64,000 nt of DNA from Butyriboletus loyo (Eukaryota > Basidiomycota > Agaricomycetes > Boletales > Boletaceae). The stretch is from assembly GCA_038093515.1 (NCBI GenBank), contig JBBPSI010000050.1, forward strand, positions 1 to 64,000. The letters run 5' to 3'. A program made the translations under genes and the position numbers. The notes under the pieces were generated by a model that worked only from the letters and a program-made list of their open reading frames with translations, searched no databases and had not been told where the DNA came from. Of the stretch, positions 22,813 through 36,037 are shown in pieces. Position 1 is the stretch's first letter. Each line of letters opens with the position of its first letter.

Positions 22813-24527
22813 TTACGGATCCGAGGAACAACCAACCCGCGGCCTTGAGGGGTTTACTGCAACCGATCGCTAAGATGATATGTTAGACGCACCGCATCCG
22901 ACATGAACAGCACTTACTTTATCAGGTCGAGCTGCGGCCATCCCCGAAGGTCCCTCCCTTGTAGCATCCAGTATTGGTGTTGACCCGGAAGGAGATTGAC
23001 GATCGGTAGGCTGGTGCGACTTTCCAGAACGTCGGTCAGGCTGATGTGATGCGGAATCCTGGTCACTCTTCCTCCGTAGCAACCTTTTCAATATCGAACG
23101 ACCCTGGTGTGACTTGATGTTGTCAAAATGTTGTCCCGAACATCTTTGTGGAGTGGAGCTTACTGGTTGGGCGTCCGATGGGCCGAACGGCTGTACATCA
23201 CCCTCCTGGGGATGGGGGGAAGAAGGTGGGGACGGTGGCTGCAGCAGAGTTAACACAGAAATAAGAGAAGAACAAAATGGTCACAAACCTCGTCAAAGTC
23301 AAATTCAAGAGCTGGCGTGCTCGACGGCACCTCGACCTATGTCATCGTGAGCATTCGCTGCGATGTTGAAACGGACGAACTCATACATCAAGAACATTAC
23401 CATCGTTGTCTCCTTTGTGTGCCTCAGATTCGACTAGGTTGGATTTCCCAGGATCTTCCTGTTATATGTATGCAAATGCAATCGAATCAGCGCAGCACGT
23501 TTGAGATGACGGAATGAGCCAGGACTATGATGGCACAAATACTTACATGGAAAGGACCATATGACTCTGGGAGAATGTTGTGAAGATGACGAATGACAAT
23601 TTTCCGGTCGTCGTGTCCAGTTGCAAGATAGGAATTGTCCGGGGACACAGCAATGGACTGTATCTCTTTGCTATCCTCGATGACAGAGCCAATCAGAGTC
23701 AGGGTTGATGTATCCAGAAAGAACAGTGAATGCTCTCTGAATGTAGCAATAAATCTGCCATTGGCAGCCAGGGCGATAGAGCGGACACCAGTAGCACCAT
23801 CATGGAGAATTGATGATTCAGCGAGCTGGGACCCAGTGGACACGTCGAAAGACCTGACTTTGCTGTCCCCAGATGTGGAGAAAATTTGTTGGCCATCGCT
23901 TGACCACGCAAGTGGAGTGACTATGGAGTATGAAGGTAAGACGGTATTGATGGTGACAAGCTCGTCGCCGTTGTGACTGTTGAAGATGCGAATGGACCCC
24001 CCATGGCAAGCAGTGGCGAGCCGCTCGCCATTCGGACAGAATTTGATTCCGATGACATCGTTGTCGTGTTTGAGCGGGCCAACGAGTCTCTGCCCTGTGG
24101 TGATGTCCCGAACACTCGCTGCGTTGTCACCCAATCCGGTCCCGATCGCAAGCCTGGTCGAATCAGGGGAGATGTCGATGGCATACACCACAGATGTGTT
24201 CTCCACCTCAACAACCTTTTCATTCATCTCTTCATCCCACACAATTGCCCCACTAACACCCCCACATGCTATCTGGTTCCTCGACACCGAAATGGCGCGC
24301 AACTCCATTCCCGTTTGCTTCCCGACTGCTGGACCATCTGCAAGTCGCCATCGCTGAATCCCATTGTTACCCCCGCCCAAAACATGCAGTCCGTCGGGGT
24401 GGAATGCGACCGCCCACACCCAATTCTCTTGGCCGGTGTCAAGGACTATTGTTTGGTCTTCCTGAATGGTCAGCATTGTTACAATCCCTCCTCGGATCTG
24501 CAGCGCACCAGTATTTGTCGACGACAT
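22813..24527 (-). CDS. WD40 beta-propeller protein, copy W4 (tail truncated)
   Basis: ATG at 24527-24525 (MSSTNT), donor GTGCGC in the first exon, then a propeller with QENWVWAVAFHPDG and seven blades. Here the codon that is TAA in the five sister genes is GAA, so an unspliced reading is open from 24614 to 23487. The sisters show that this stretch is normally intron. In the last exon a 2-nt loss (gatccgtaacagg against gatccgtatacagg) creates a stop just after CSSDP at 22815-22813. The basic 45-residue tail ending in CLFW is lost. The propeller itself is undamaged, so a shortened product is possible. Confidence 0.7.
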
Positions 24528-25498
24528 CTTCAGTAATGTACACAATTGTCGGTGTCGAAATGTCAACGAACAAGGCGGTTTACTCGAGTTGCTGTACAAA
24601 GTTGTTATTCTCAATATGGTCTGTTTATGCAGGTGCCTCGTGTCTTTGGCGTCTATTCTTGTTCGGATTCCATCAAGGTGACCTTATTACGACGACAAGG
24701 TAAGTAACCAATATATGTGAAACCCTTTTTTGTCAAGGGCAATCTGATTGTTCGTCATATCTCGGTTGCCACGACAAGTGTACAATTCGCATTAGACCGA
24801 CTCGTGACATATCACGCACAAAATCTGGCTCGTTCTCGAGATTCTTTTGGGCCCAGGGACGCGCAAAGTCTCACTTGCATCAACGCTCTGACCAGTCGTA
24901 CCGTTGACTTGTCGTCGTCGTTCAGTCTCAGGTTTGGCACATTCTCAACGTGATGGTGGACAATGTTTGGTGTCTATGCCGCAGCCCGGTTCCATCGTCG
25001 CATAGTCTATGCGACGATGGAACCGGGCTGGGCACCTCGGCAGCAGTTGAAGGCCAGTGCCATGACCCGCCATGGCTCCACCTCAGTTTAGCAACGATCC
25101 CGCGTGTCGCGCTGTACGTCAGCGTGCTCGCCTTGTCGTGGGATGCGCATACCGGACGGCAGTTGCCCAGTCTGCGATGAAACAATGGGAGCGCAGCTGT
25201 AATGTCGGGTTTGTGAATGGTTGTGTGCGCGTACCGTATTTGCAGAGACAAAGAGACTGCGGTGTTGACGTCGTACTGGTGGGGGATGGAATGGGTGGAG
25301 CGTGCAAGGTGATATGGGCGGCACGGCGCCGACAGGCACGGTGGGCATGCCCAGCATCGGGATCTTCATACTGCCCAACCAATGTACAAGAAGCTCTGCG
25401 GCCTTCCTGGGCGCCACTGCCTCGGTCTATGGTGGCACTTCGCAGGTGTTGGGGGTTGGGGCATACGGAGTATCAATGGGGACTTCGCCTGTCGGTCT
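24528..25498 (-). repeat. 5' flank of WD40 unit W4, truncated
   Basis: Homologous to the other 5' flanks out to about 25498, then stops abruptly at unrelated sequence. It contains the perfect palindrome at 24982-25030. It is presumed to include the W4 promoter. No intact gene. Confidence 0.45.
24982..25030. repeat. Perfect 24-bp inverted repeat with 1-nt spacer
   Basis: The arm cagcccggttccatcgtcgc+atag (24982-25005) is followed by one T and its exact reverse complement (25007-25030). Sister copies have only the right-hand arm (ctatgcgacgatggaaccgggctg), so the left arm is a new reverse-complement duplication in W4. It would form a strong hairpin. Confidence 0.9.
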
Positions 25499-26320
25499 TA
25501 GTCTGGTGACCAGACCGTCCAATGAGGCAAGCCGTCGATAGACGGTCTGGTAAAATCCATGAAAAATTTGGATGCAGCGCGGATTAGGAGCCAATCAAAC
25601 AATACTACCTTTGTGTCTTCAAATTATTTTAAAATCAACCTCGAAAATAAAGCCACCTGAAAGTATCGAGCATGTATCATGATGATGAGTCGCTAGTCTC
25701 TTGTCATGGCGCACATACGTGCGATGCGTCTTGACTCCTTCCCTCATCGATGATGGGAACTCTCACTCCTTATTAACGTATTTTCTTTAATTCATCGCTG
25801 GACGCCCTTCAAGACGTCGCTTGTCAAACTCCGGGCCTTCAGGAAAGGGAAAGGCTCCCTCTAGACCATATCTCGAAACTTGCAGAATTGGACAGAATAC
25901 ATGTGCTACGCGCCTGTTTAATCGTTCATGTTCTCACCTCAATGAAGATCATTCCGAAAGTCCTCTCAGCTTCAAGTTCGATCGCTATACTCAACGGACA
26001 CGATACCATCATTACCGCTGGAACAGGATGCGGGAAGACTCTCTGTCTCTTAATTCCACTGCTACTCCGTCCAAATACCATCTCCCTGACGATCTCGCCG
26101 CTTGAACAGCTTCAGGCGATCTCCTGGTAAACCTTGCGCGCCACGAGCTTAACCCGTGGGGCTCCATCCATTGTGCGATCTGCTCCCGGCCGTGTTTGTC
26201 ATCGTAGATGAGGCTTTGCAAATTTCCCTTTCGTTTGGGCTCTCGGAAGGGTATACAAGCGCTCACGATATGCCACGTATGCAGGTTCATAAGCGTCAAG
26301 AATCTTGATCATGAAGTCGA
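25499..26320. other. Unique 0.8-kb segment inserted between units W4 and W5
   Basis: This sequence has no counterpart in the other WD40 units. It begins with a short palindrome (gtctggtgaccagac, 25501-25515) and an 11-bp inverted repeat (accagaccgtc 25509-25519 / gacggtctggt 25541-25551). Between 25555 and 25790 it is AT-rich with no gene. It then carries the helicase fragment listed separately. Its right end joins the 3' flank of W5 (gtgaatatcctggcaaactcgg). Confidence 0.55.
25797..26130 (+). pseudogene. RecQ/DEAD-like helicase N-terminal fragment
   Basis: One open frame reads LDALQDVACQTPGLQERE, then MKIIPKVLSASSSIAILNGH, TIITAGTGCGKTLCLLIPLL and ISLTISPLEQLQ before a TAA. The order (Q-motif-like region, Walker A AGTGCGKT, motif Ia-like SPL) fits the RecQ-like superfamily-2 helicases that are very numerous in mushroom genomes. 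Motifs II to VI are absent, so only the first part of RecA domain 1 is left. It is probably a fragment of a transposed or recombined helicase gene and not functional. Confidence 0.65.
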
Positions 26321-26711
26321 CGGTCGAGTGAATATCCTGGCAAACTCGGTCATGGGAAGACCTATCAGAGCCCATACAAATGCTTCAAGATGACACGAAC
26401 TCAAAGAACCGCACGATTGATGTCCACGTACTCGTGATTCAGAGCAGTATCTACATGTATCGCAATGAATCACTTGGATCAATATGTCTCATCATGTGCA
26501 CCAGAACGAAAACACAACAACCACGTGGGAAGCGTGATGGCAACGGTAGAATTCCCAGTTTCCTCGTGATGCTGGTCTATTGTGAGTATAACAACGTAGG
26601 TAGACGAAATATAATGCCTACCGTTACATGGACGTCCCCGGCTGCGGGTTGAGACGAGTCGTTCGGTTGTTGCACCTAATAGAACCATGAGTTGTGAGGA
26701 CGAGATCCACG
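26321..26711. repeat. 3' flank of WD40 unit W5
   Basis: Homologous to the other 3' flanks (accgcacgattgatgtccacgt, cacgtgggaagcgtgatggc). Probable terminator and 3' UTR region of W5. No gene. Confidence 0.5.
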
Positions 26712-28655
26712 TCACCAGAAAAGACACACCGAGTTCGCGGTCCTTGGATCCGTAGCACCTTCGTTCGGTTGGTTGGGAACAGCAGCCTGGCGACGCGATT
26801 TACGCTGTGACGTGTGATAAGTCCCTGCATATGGATCCGAGGAACAACGCACCTGTCGCCTTCTGTGGAATCCTGTGGATGTTCGCTAAGAGAGTGTGTT
26901 AGATACACCACGTCCATCCGATCGTAAAGAACACTCACTTCGTTACGTTGAGCTGCAGCCATGCGCGAAGGTCCCTCTCTTGTAGGATCCAGTCTTGGTG
27001 GTGAGCCGGAAGGAGATCGACGATCGGCATGCTGACGCGACTTTCCGGAACGTCGGTCAGGCTGATGTGAAGCGGAATCCTGGTGACTCTTCCTCCGTAG
27101 CAACCTTTTGAATATCGAACGGCCCTGGCGTGACTTGACGTTGTCAAAACTTTGACCGAACACGCCTCTGGAGTGGAGCTTACTGGTTGGGTATCTGATG
27201 TGCCGAATGGATGGGGGGAGGAAGCTGGGGATGGTGGCTGCAGTAGAGTTAACCAGGAAATAAAAGAAAAACGAAGTGATCACGAACCTCATCAAAATCG
27301 AATTGAGGACCTGGCGTGCTCGACGCCACCTCAACCTATGGCATCGTAAGCACTCGCCGCGATGTTGAAACGAACGAACTCATACATCGAGGAGATCACC
27401 TCCGTCGTGTTCGTTGTGTCTCTTGGACTCGAGCGGGCTGGATTTGCCAGGATCTTCCTGGTGTACGTACACAATGACGGAGTCAACGCAACGCTTTTGG
27501 TCACGAAATGACAAAATCCTACTGGGTCAGAGTCGGATGGTTTGTCGCTGTGGCCGCTTGACGTCGAAGGTTGCTCATCTGGTGCTTGCTCGTGAGTAGA
27601 TACCTACATAGTTTGTCAGCATGGGAGAGAGAAAAGGGGTTTGTCTGGTATGCCAAGTCTATAAAGGTACAAAGACTTGCATGAAAGGGACCGTACATGT
27701 CCGGGAGAATAGTCTTGAGATCATGTATGTCAATTTTCCCGTCACGTCGTCCAGTTGCAACATAGCTACTATCTGGGGAGACAACAATTGAGTGTATCTT
27801 TTTGTTGTCCTCAATGATGGAGCCAATCAGTGTCAGCGTTGATGTGTCTAAGAACAAGATTGAATGCGTTGCATGCGTAGCGATAAATTTGCCATTGGCA
27901 GCCAGTGCGATAGATGTGACGGAATCATTGTGGACATCCGATGATTCAGCGAGCTGGGACCCAGTGGAAATGTCGAAAGACCTGACTTTGCTGTCTGCAG
28001 ATGTCGAGAAAATTTGTTGGCCATCGCTTGACCATGCAAGCGGAGTGACTATGGTGTATGAGGGTAAGACGGTCTTGATGGTGATGAGCTCATCGCCGTT
28101 GTGACTGTTGAAGATGCGAACAGAGCCCCCACAGCAGGCAGTGGCAATGTGTTCGCCATTGGGAGAGAATTTGATTCCATTGATATCATGGTCGTGTTTG
28201 AGTGGACCGACAAGTCTCTGCCATGTTGTTATGCTCCAAATGTTCATTTCCGCTCCTTCGGGCCCAGTTGCAAACCTGGTTGAATCAGGAGAGATGTCAA
28301 TGGCAAACACCGGGCGTCCACCCTCCACCTCAATAACCTTTTCATTCATCTCTTCATCCCACACGATTGCCCCATCGCGACCCCCGCACGCTATCCGCTT
28401 GGGGTTCCTCGACACCGAAATGGCACGCAAACTCATTTCTGTTTGCTTCCCGACCGCTTCACTATCTGCAAGTCGCCATCGCTGAACCCCACTGTCATCC
28501 CCGCCCAAAATATGCAGTCCGTCGGGGTGGAATGCGACCGCCCACACCCAATCATTGTGGCCAGCATCAAGGACTATTGTTTGGTCTTACTGAATGATCA
28601 GCGTTGTTGCGGTCTCTCCTCGGAGCTGCCACGCACCAGTATTCGTCGACGACAT
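26712..28655 (-). CDS. WD40 beta-propeller protein, copy W5 (tail frameshifted)
   Basis: ATG at 28655-28653 (MSSTNT), donor GTGCGT, and an intact seven-bladed propeller (HNDWVWAVAFHPDG, LAWSSDGQQIFSTSADSKVR, VVSPDSSYVATGRRDGKI). The propeller exon ends at FHxCAT followed by GCAAGT, a GC-type donor where sisters have GTAAGT. The following intron is longer than in sister copies. In the tail exon one base is missing (tgttcggtcaaag against tgttcaggacaaaa), so the frame leaves the conserved QGRSIFKRLLRRK tail and reads to a stop near 26935. The original frame downstream of the indel is open to 26712, suggesting recent damage. The most 3' exon also differs in sequence from the other copies. Confidence 0.68.
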
Positions 28656-30300
28656 CTTCAGTGGTGTACGCGATTGCCGGTGTCGAAATGTCAACGAACA
28701 AGGCGGTTTACTCGTGGTGTGCAAAGTTGCTGTATAAACGCGTTTCCCTATTCTCAATATGGTCTGTTTACCCAGTGCCTCGTGTCCTTGGCGTCTATTC
28801 GTGTTCAGATTCCATCAGGTGAGCTTTGTTACGACGACGAGGTAAGCAACCAACATCGGCGTAACCCTCCTTTGCCAAGGGCAGTATGTGATTGCTCATC
28901 GTATCTCGGTTGCCACGACAAGTATACAATTCACGTTAGACCAACTCGTGGACAAATTACAGTTTGTTCTCGAGGTTCTCCCGGACCTGGGACGCACAAA
29001 GCCACATTTGCATTAAGTTCAACCGTCTGACCAGCCAGTCGTGTTGCCGACGACTCATTGTCGTTTAGTCTCAGGTTTGACACGTTTTCAACGTGATGAT
29101 GGACCATGTTTGGTGTCTATGGGACGATGGAACCGGGCTGGGCACCTCGGCAGCAGTCGAAGGTCAGTGCTATGACCGCCATGGCTCTGCCTCGGTTTGG
29201 CAACGATCCTGTGTGTCTTGCTGTACGTCATCGTGCTCTTCTTATTGTGCGATGTGCATACCGGACGGCGGTTGCCCAGTCTGCGATGCAAATGACAGGC
29301 GAACAAGGGGAGCGCAGCTGTAATGTCGGGTTTGGGAATAGTTGTGAGAGTGTACGGTGAGGGTTGGAATGGGCGGAGCGTGTAGGGTGATATGGGTGGC
29401 ACGGCGCCGACGGGCACGGTGGGCACATCCAGCATCGAGATCCTCATACTGCCCAATCAATGTGCAACAAGCTCTGCGGCCTTCCCGGGCACCACTGCCT
29501 CGGTCTATGGTGGCACTTCGCAGGTGTTGGGGCTGGGGCATACGGAGTATCAATGGGGACTTTGCCTGTCGGTCTGCGAGCGTATTTGGTAGTAGCTGAA
29601 GACCTCACCTTTGGACAGGCGTTACTAACTCACGCCTCCACGATGCTGTCAAGGTAGTCGACCAGAGCACCCTCGAACTGGAAAAACGGCCGGTAATGTG
29701 TCACATTCACTCTCATCCTCCTCGTCTTCCCACTACATTCCTGCTTCTTCCTCGATAGGATCTCCCTGCATTCACACTGGCCAAGAATCTCTGCATCACA
29801 TCCACGTAAACCTTCAGATCGAGCTCGATTTTCGACCCTCCGAGCGTTCCCACATTTACTATGGGTATCACTTGGCACATCTCGTCTTCTGTGTTTCCTG
29901 TTCACCAAGGATCAATATATATACCCTCGCCACTCTCTCGGGAGCTGTACAGACATCCCGGTCAGTACACGGTGCGTTTAGGTATCATAATCACCGGTCA
30001 CCAGGTACGATGATGAACCTCGAATTCGCATGCGTGTGCCAGCCACGCCGTGGTCGAGTTTGATAGCTGAAAGCCCGTGCTCACACGATAAGACAGCATA
30101 TCTACATCTTGGCTAGCCGATCGAGCGACCGGGGTGACGCGCGAACGCCCCAGTATGAGTATGAGTATTAGTATGAGTATTATCGCTTCACAGAAAGGAA
30201 GTTACGGACACGAGTATCTAGGTCAGGCCAGATGATGATAAACGATAAACGATAAACGATAAACGATAAACGATCTATCATCTTCCGACCGCCGGTCGTA
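28656..30300 (-). repeat. 5' flank block of WD40 unit W5
   Basis: Homologous to the W2 and W3 5' flanks, with the same decayed frames (for example a version of EMCQVIPIVNVGTLGG). The outer end (ctcacacgataagacagca...gacacgagtatctaggtcaggcc) matches 20005-20150 of the W3 unit. It marks the right edge of the direct-repeat array. Confidence 0.45.
30152..30276. repeat. Minisatellites: GTATGA-type hexamer and 7-bp GATAAAC array
   Basis: About 30152-30183 holds gtatga/gtatta hexamers. About 30237-30276 holds five consecutive GATAAAC units. The same position in the W3 unit (20060-20150) has no array, so both repeats expanded in this copy only. Confidence 0.85.
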
Positions 30301-31128
30301 ATATCGACGTATGTTACATACACACCGTCTCATCCGAGTCGCCAACCGAACTATAACAGCCCGTCAGCTGAGCTCGATCGACGGTCAACGATCGCGAGCG
30401 CTGCGTGTTTGACTCGAGGCCGTGATACATAAAAGCTGCCACCAAATTCATGATTGATCAAGATTAATTGCACGCCAACGAGCGATATCAAGACACGGCC
30501 AGCCACTGTGGACAGGACGTCAAAGATGGATTACCAATCGTTCAACTCCGCACGCTATGATCCCAACTATCGCACACTCCGACGACAACGATCACGTCCA
30601 TGTATATCGTATTTCATATCAAGAAAAGAGAGAGAGCGAAAAAAAAACACGAACGACAGGATACTCCAAAGCCAGTCGTCGTCACCTACGTTTGTTCAAC
30701 TGTTAGTAAGTTTTGAAAAATGCGTTAACTACAACGTTCCATGACTGCTTTTTTTTGGGACGATCCAGAGTGTGAGCGTGTGAGGGGCGGAGGAGGTGGA
30801 GTAGAGATGACGAGCGCTACGTGGGTACATAACCAAGCGTATAAACATACTAGTACAGATGGTATAGCCGGGTAAAATGAAAAAAAAGGGGGGAAGGGGG
30901 GAAGGGGCGGGAAGAGCGGAGCAGCTAAACTGCAAACTCGACGTGTACAAACAAACGTGTGTGAGCAAACGACACAACAACAATAACAGAAAGCAAAAAA
31001 AGAATCTATGGAATGAATGATGGGGGAACTTGATGTGATACAAAAACTCGAAATTGGAACCTGGCTATCATAATGACCTGCAATCTGTAACCATGCGTAC
31101 GTGGGAAGGAGGCGAGAACGTCGGCCGG
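30301..31128. other. Intergenic region downstream of SNF1
   Basis: No gene is recognised. It contains the presumed 3' UTR of the SNF1 gene and a strongly G-rich tract at 30888-30911 (runs of 6, 6, 4 and 3 G). Short ORFs here have low-complexity composition. Confidence 0.5.
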
Positions 31129-33524
<2,396 letters not shown>

Positions 33525-34350
33525 TTATTCGTAGCACGTTTCTTCCCTCTCGCGCGCTCGGAGCTGTCGTTGAAAAAAGACTTTGTCGTGGTCTTGGCCG
33601 ATGGAAATGGAGTTACGTACGCATCTGGGGTCCCATCCCCAGATTATATAAACTCTGCGGTCCCCCTCACACCGGGTTCAAAAAGTCTCGATCACGTGCG
33701 TCTGAGCGTGGAGGGGAGGAGCAAGAATTCGAGGACTGTTGGAAGACTCTCTCCGGGAAAGCGCTGGAGCTCAGAAGTGGATCAAGAAGCACGACTTCTT
33801 TCATCTCTCGTCACTAATTGTTTTCCTTGCTTTATTCGTTTTGGGGTTAGGAAGTTTCATAAATTCCTCCCGTCGAGAGGTATTCATTTAACTTAATATC
33901 ACGTTTTCCTCTCCCGATTCAACATCGTCGCTGCGTCGCCCCCAAAGCCAACTAGAGTTTGTAGAGTTAATTATACTTTTTTAAACAAAAAAAGAGTTGG
34001 AGATCGGGCTATTCAACGTATCTCTTTCCCGTGTGACGACATTATTGAAAAGAACATGGAAAAAACAATATAACCATTCCACCCACCAACAAGAGAAAAA
34101 TCCAAACCTCTGGAACCTGCACCAGATTCAGAGTTCGCATCGACTATCCCAAGTAATAACGCACTGGATATCGGAAATAATAATAAAAATTTGGCCCATA
34201 CCTCGTATCCCCGCAATACAGACGAATGCCACCGCCACCGTGACAGCTCTCCAAACTCCCCACGCCATCCAGAATGCGAACACCTCGAGGCGCGTAGCCA
34301 CCTGCACTCACAACAAACACAGCACTAATCCAACTACACTACACTACACG

Positions 34351-35222
34351 ATGCGCCGCGCCCAAAGTGTCCGCACCTACCCCCGCACATCCCTCAATCT
34401 CGGCACCATCGACCCCTCTGACCTCAGCGCCATCCGTGAAACCGACGAGCTCGCCACCATTGAAGATACCCTACGTAAACAACTCCTCGAAAAGGACAGA
34501 GAAAATGACAAAGTACGTCCCGTTTACCTTCCTCCCTTTCCCCCCGCGCGTCCCTTTCGCCACACCCACGCTTCGTGCTCCCGCTCACCCACCTCCGGCC
34601 CCACCCAGCTCCAATCCACCATCCTCTCCCTCCAAACCCAACTCGCCTCCCGTCCCCCCCTCCAAACAATCCAATCCTTTGAAAAAGAATACAAAAACCT
34701 AGACCTCATTCTCCAAGGAACCCAACGCGAAAACGAACGGTGCATGGCCGAACTCGAACGCACACGGACGAGGGAAAAGTTGCTCGAACAGGCGTTGGCG
34801 AAATTGGCGGGTGAGAATTGGCAGGTGCGTTTGAGGATGTTGCTTTTCTCTCTCTTTCTATTTGATCCTTTTTCCCTCTTTGTGTGTGAAGAGGACGTTG
34901 ATGGTTTGTTTAGACGGTGTTGGATATTGGACCGCCGTCGGCGACGTTTGTCGCGCGTGCGATGGGATCGTCGCTCTTGGGTCGGGCTACAGCGACACCG
35001 CCGTTGCCATCTGAAGCTTCCGATTTGCATCCTGCAGCATCACAGGCTTCCATCGAGGCTACGCTCTCTCAAATAGAGCAAATCCGTCTGCTAGTGCTCG
35101 GGATGGAACAGCGCATGCAGGAACGCGAGGAAAAGCTGACGAAAACGATTGACCGCGCCCAGGCGCAAGAGGTAAAGTGTGAGGCGTTGAGAAAAGTGTT
35201 ACCCACCAAAGCGGCGGCATAA
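34351..35222 (+). CDS. Coiled-coil protein of unknown function
   Basis: Three exons (34351-34512, 34609-34824, 34914-35222) total 687 nt, 228 residues, from MRRAQSVRTYPRTSLN to the terminal TKAAA. Splice sites are GTACGT/CCCAG and GTGCGT/TTTAG. Residues about 35-115 are a heptad-rich helix (ETDELATIEDTLRKQLLEK; FEKEYKNLDLILQGTQREN; AELERTRTREKLLEQALAKL). A small linker follows and a second coiled coil covers about 165-220 (IEQIRLLVLGMEQRMQEREE). No catalytic motif, signal peptide or transmembrane segment is seen. A cytoskeletal, kinetochore or spindle-pole adaptor is possible but unproven. It is convergent with neither neighbour; about 0.9 kb separates it from the SNF1 start. Confidence 0.7.
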
Positions 35223-36037
35223 AGTTATGGCAGAAGAACTGCAGAGGTTGTATCCATCTTCACGCATTCCCCTTGTCACCATCTTGTATTCTAGGACGAC
35301 ATCTATACCCCTGTATGCACACCCGGACAAGCGAGCAAGGTTCATGTAATATAACACAGCGGCAATATATTGCAATGTACACAAATGACAGTGGGTGGTA
35401 TGATAACTAAGTAAATGTATGATGGACATGCAGTGTGGTAGCTGGACTTTAACGTAATGCAAATAACAGGGCGAGTCTTTTGAGAGCTGGAAATTCTAGC
35501 GAAACTCGAAAATCAGGTAAACATGAAGCGCACTTCAGCTTTTTAAGCCCAGCGTGAGAGAGGGCAATGCGAAACAAGGAACGTCGAGCTGATGGCGCAT
35601 GGTAAATGGTAGAAGAAACGGGCACGTCTTGGATCGGTGCAAATAAGCATGAATCAAATAACAAATAACGGTCGAGAGTTCGATGCGAGGATTGTTCTTT
35701 CGTGCAATGCGGAATACAATCGGTGTGGCGGAGACGTAGTACAGCGTAGAGTCGAAGTAGAGTATTTGCGTATTTCGATCGTCGTAAAGAATGCGGTTGT
35801 GAAAATGCTTGATCGAATATGGTGGGTGCCATTGCGGCGCGGCTTGCAAGATCGATGCGGAAGATGGTTCAGCCCAACGTAGTGCGTAAAATCATGTATG
35901 GTTTCCAGGGCCTTCAGACGGGCAGATGAAGTTGCTAAAGATGCCATGAATCAAGATGGTTGATGCCGGAATCGATGGCCATGAGTAGCTCAGTACCCAT
36001 AGTAGGCGCGCTTGTACGGTCGTCAGTCACAACAACT
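35223..36037. other. Intergenic region between coiled-coil and PUF genes
   Basis: Two convergent genes end on either side of this 0.8-kb stretch, so it should contain both 3' UTRs. Minus-strand ORFs (for example 35832-35449) have no recognisable domains and poor coding character. No RNA gene recognised. Confidence 0.4.

Noticed and set aside
23487..24614. 375-codon ORF taken as the full W4 propeller gene with an N-terminal extension upstream of MSSTNT
   Set aside because: The five sister genes have a stop codon in this stretch, and a phase-correct intron removes it; the extension before MSSTNT is not conserved.
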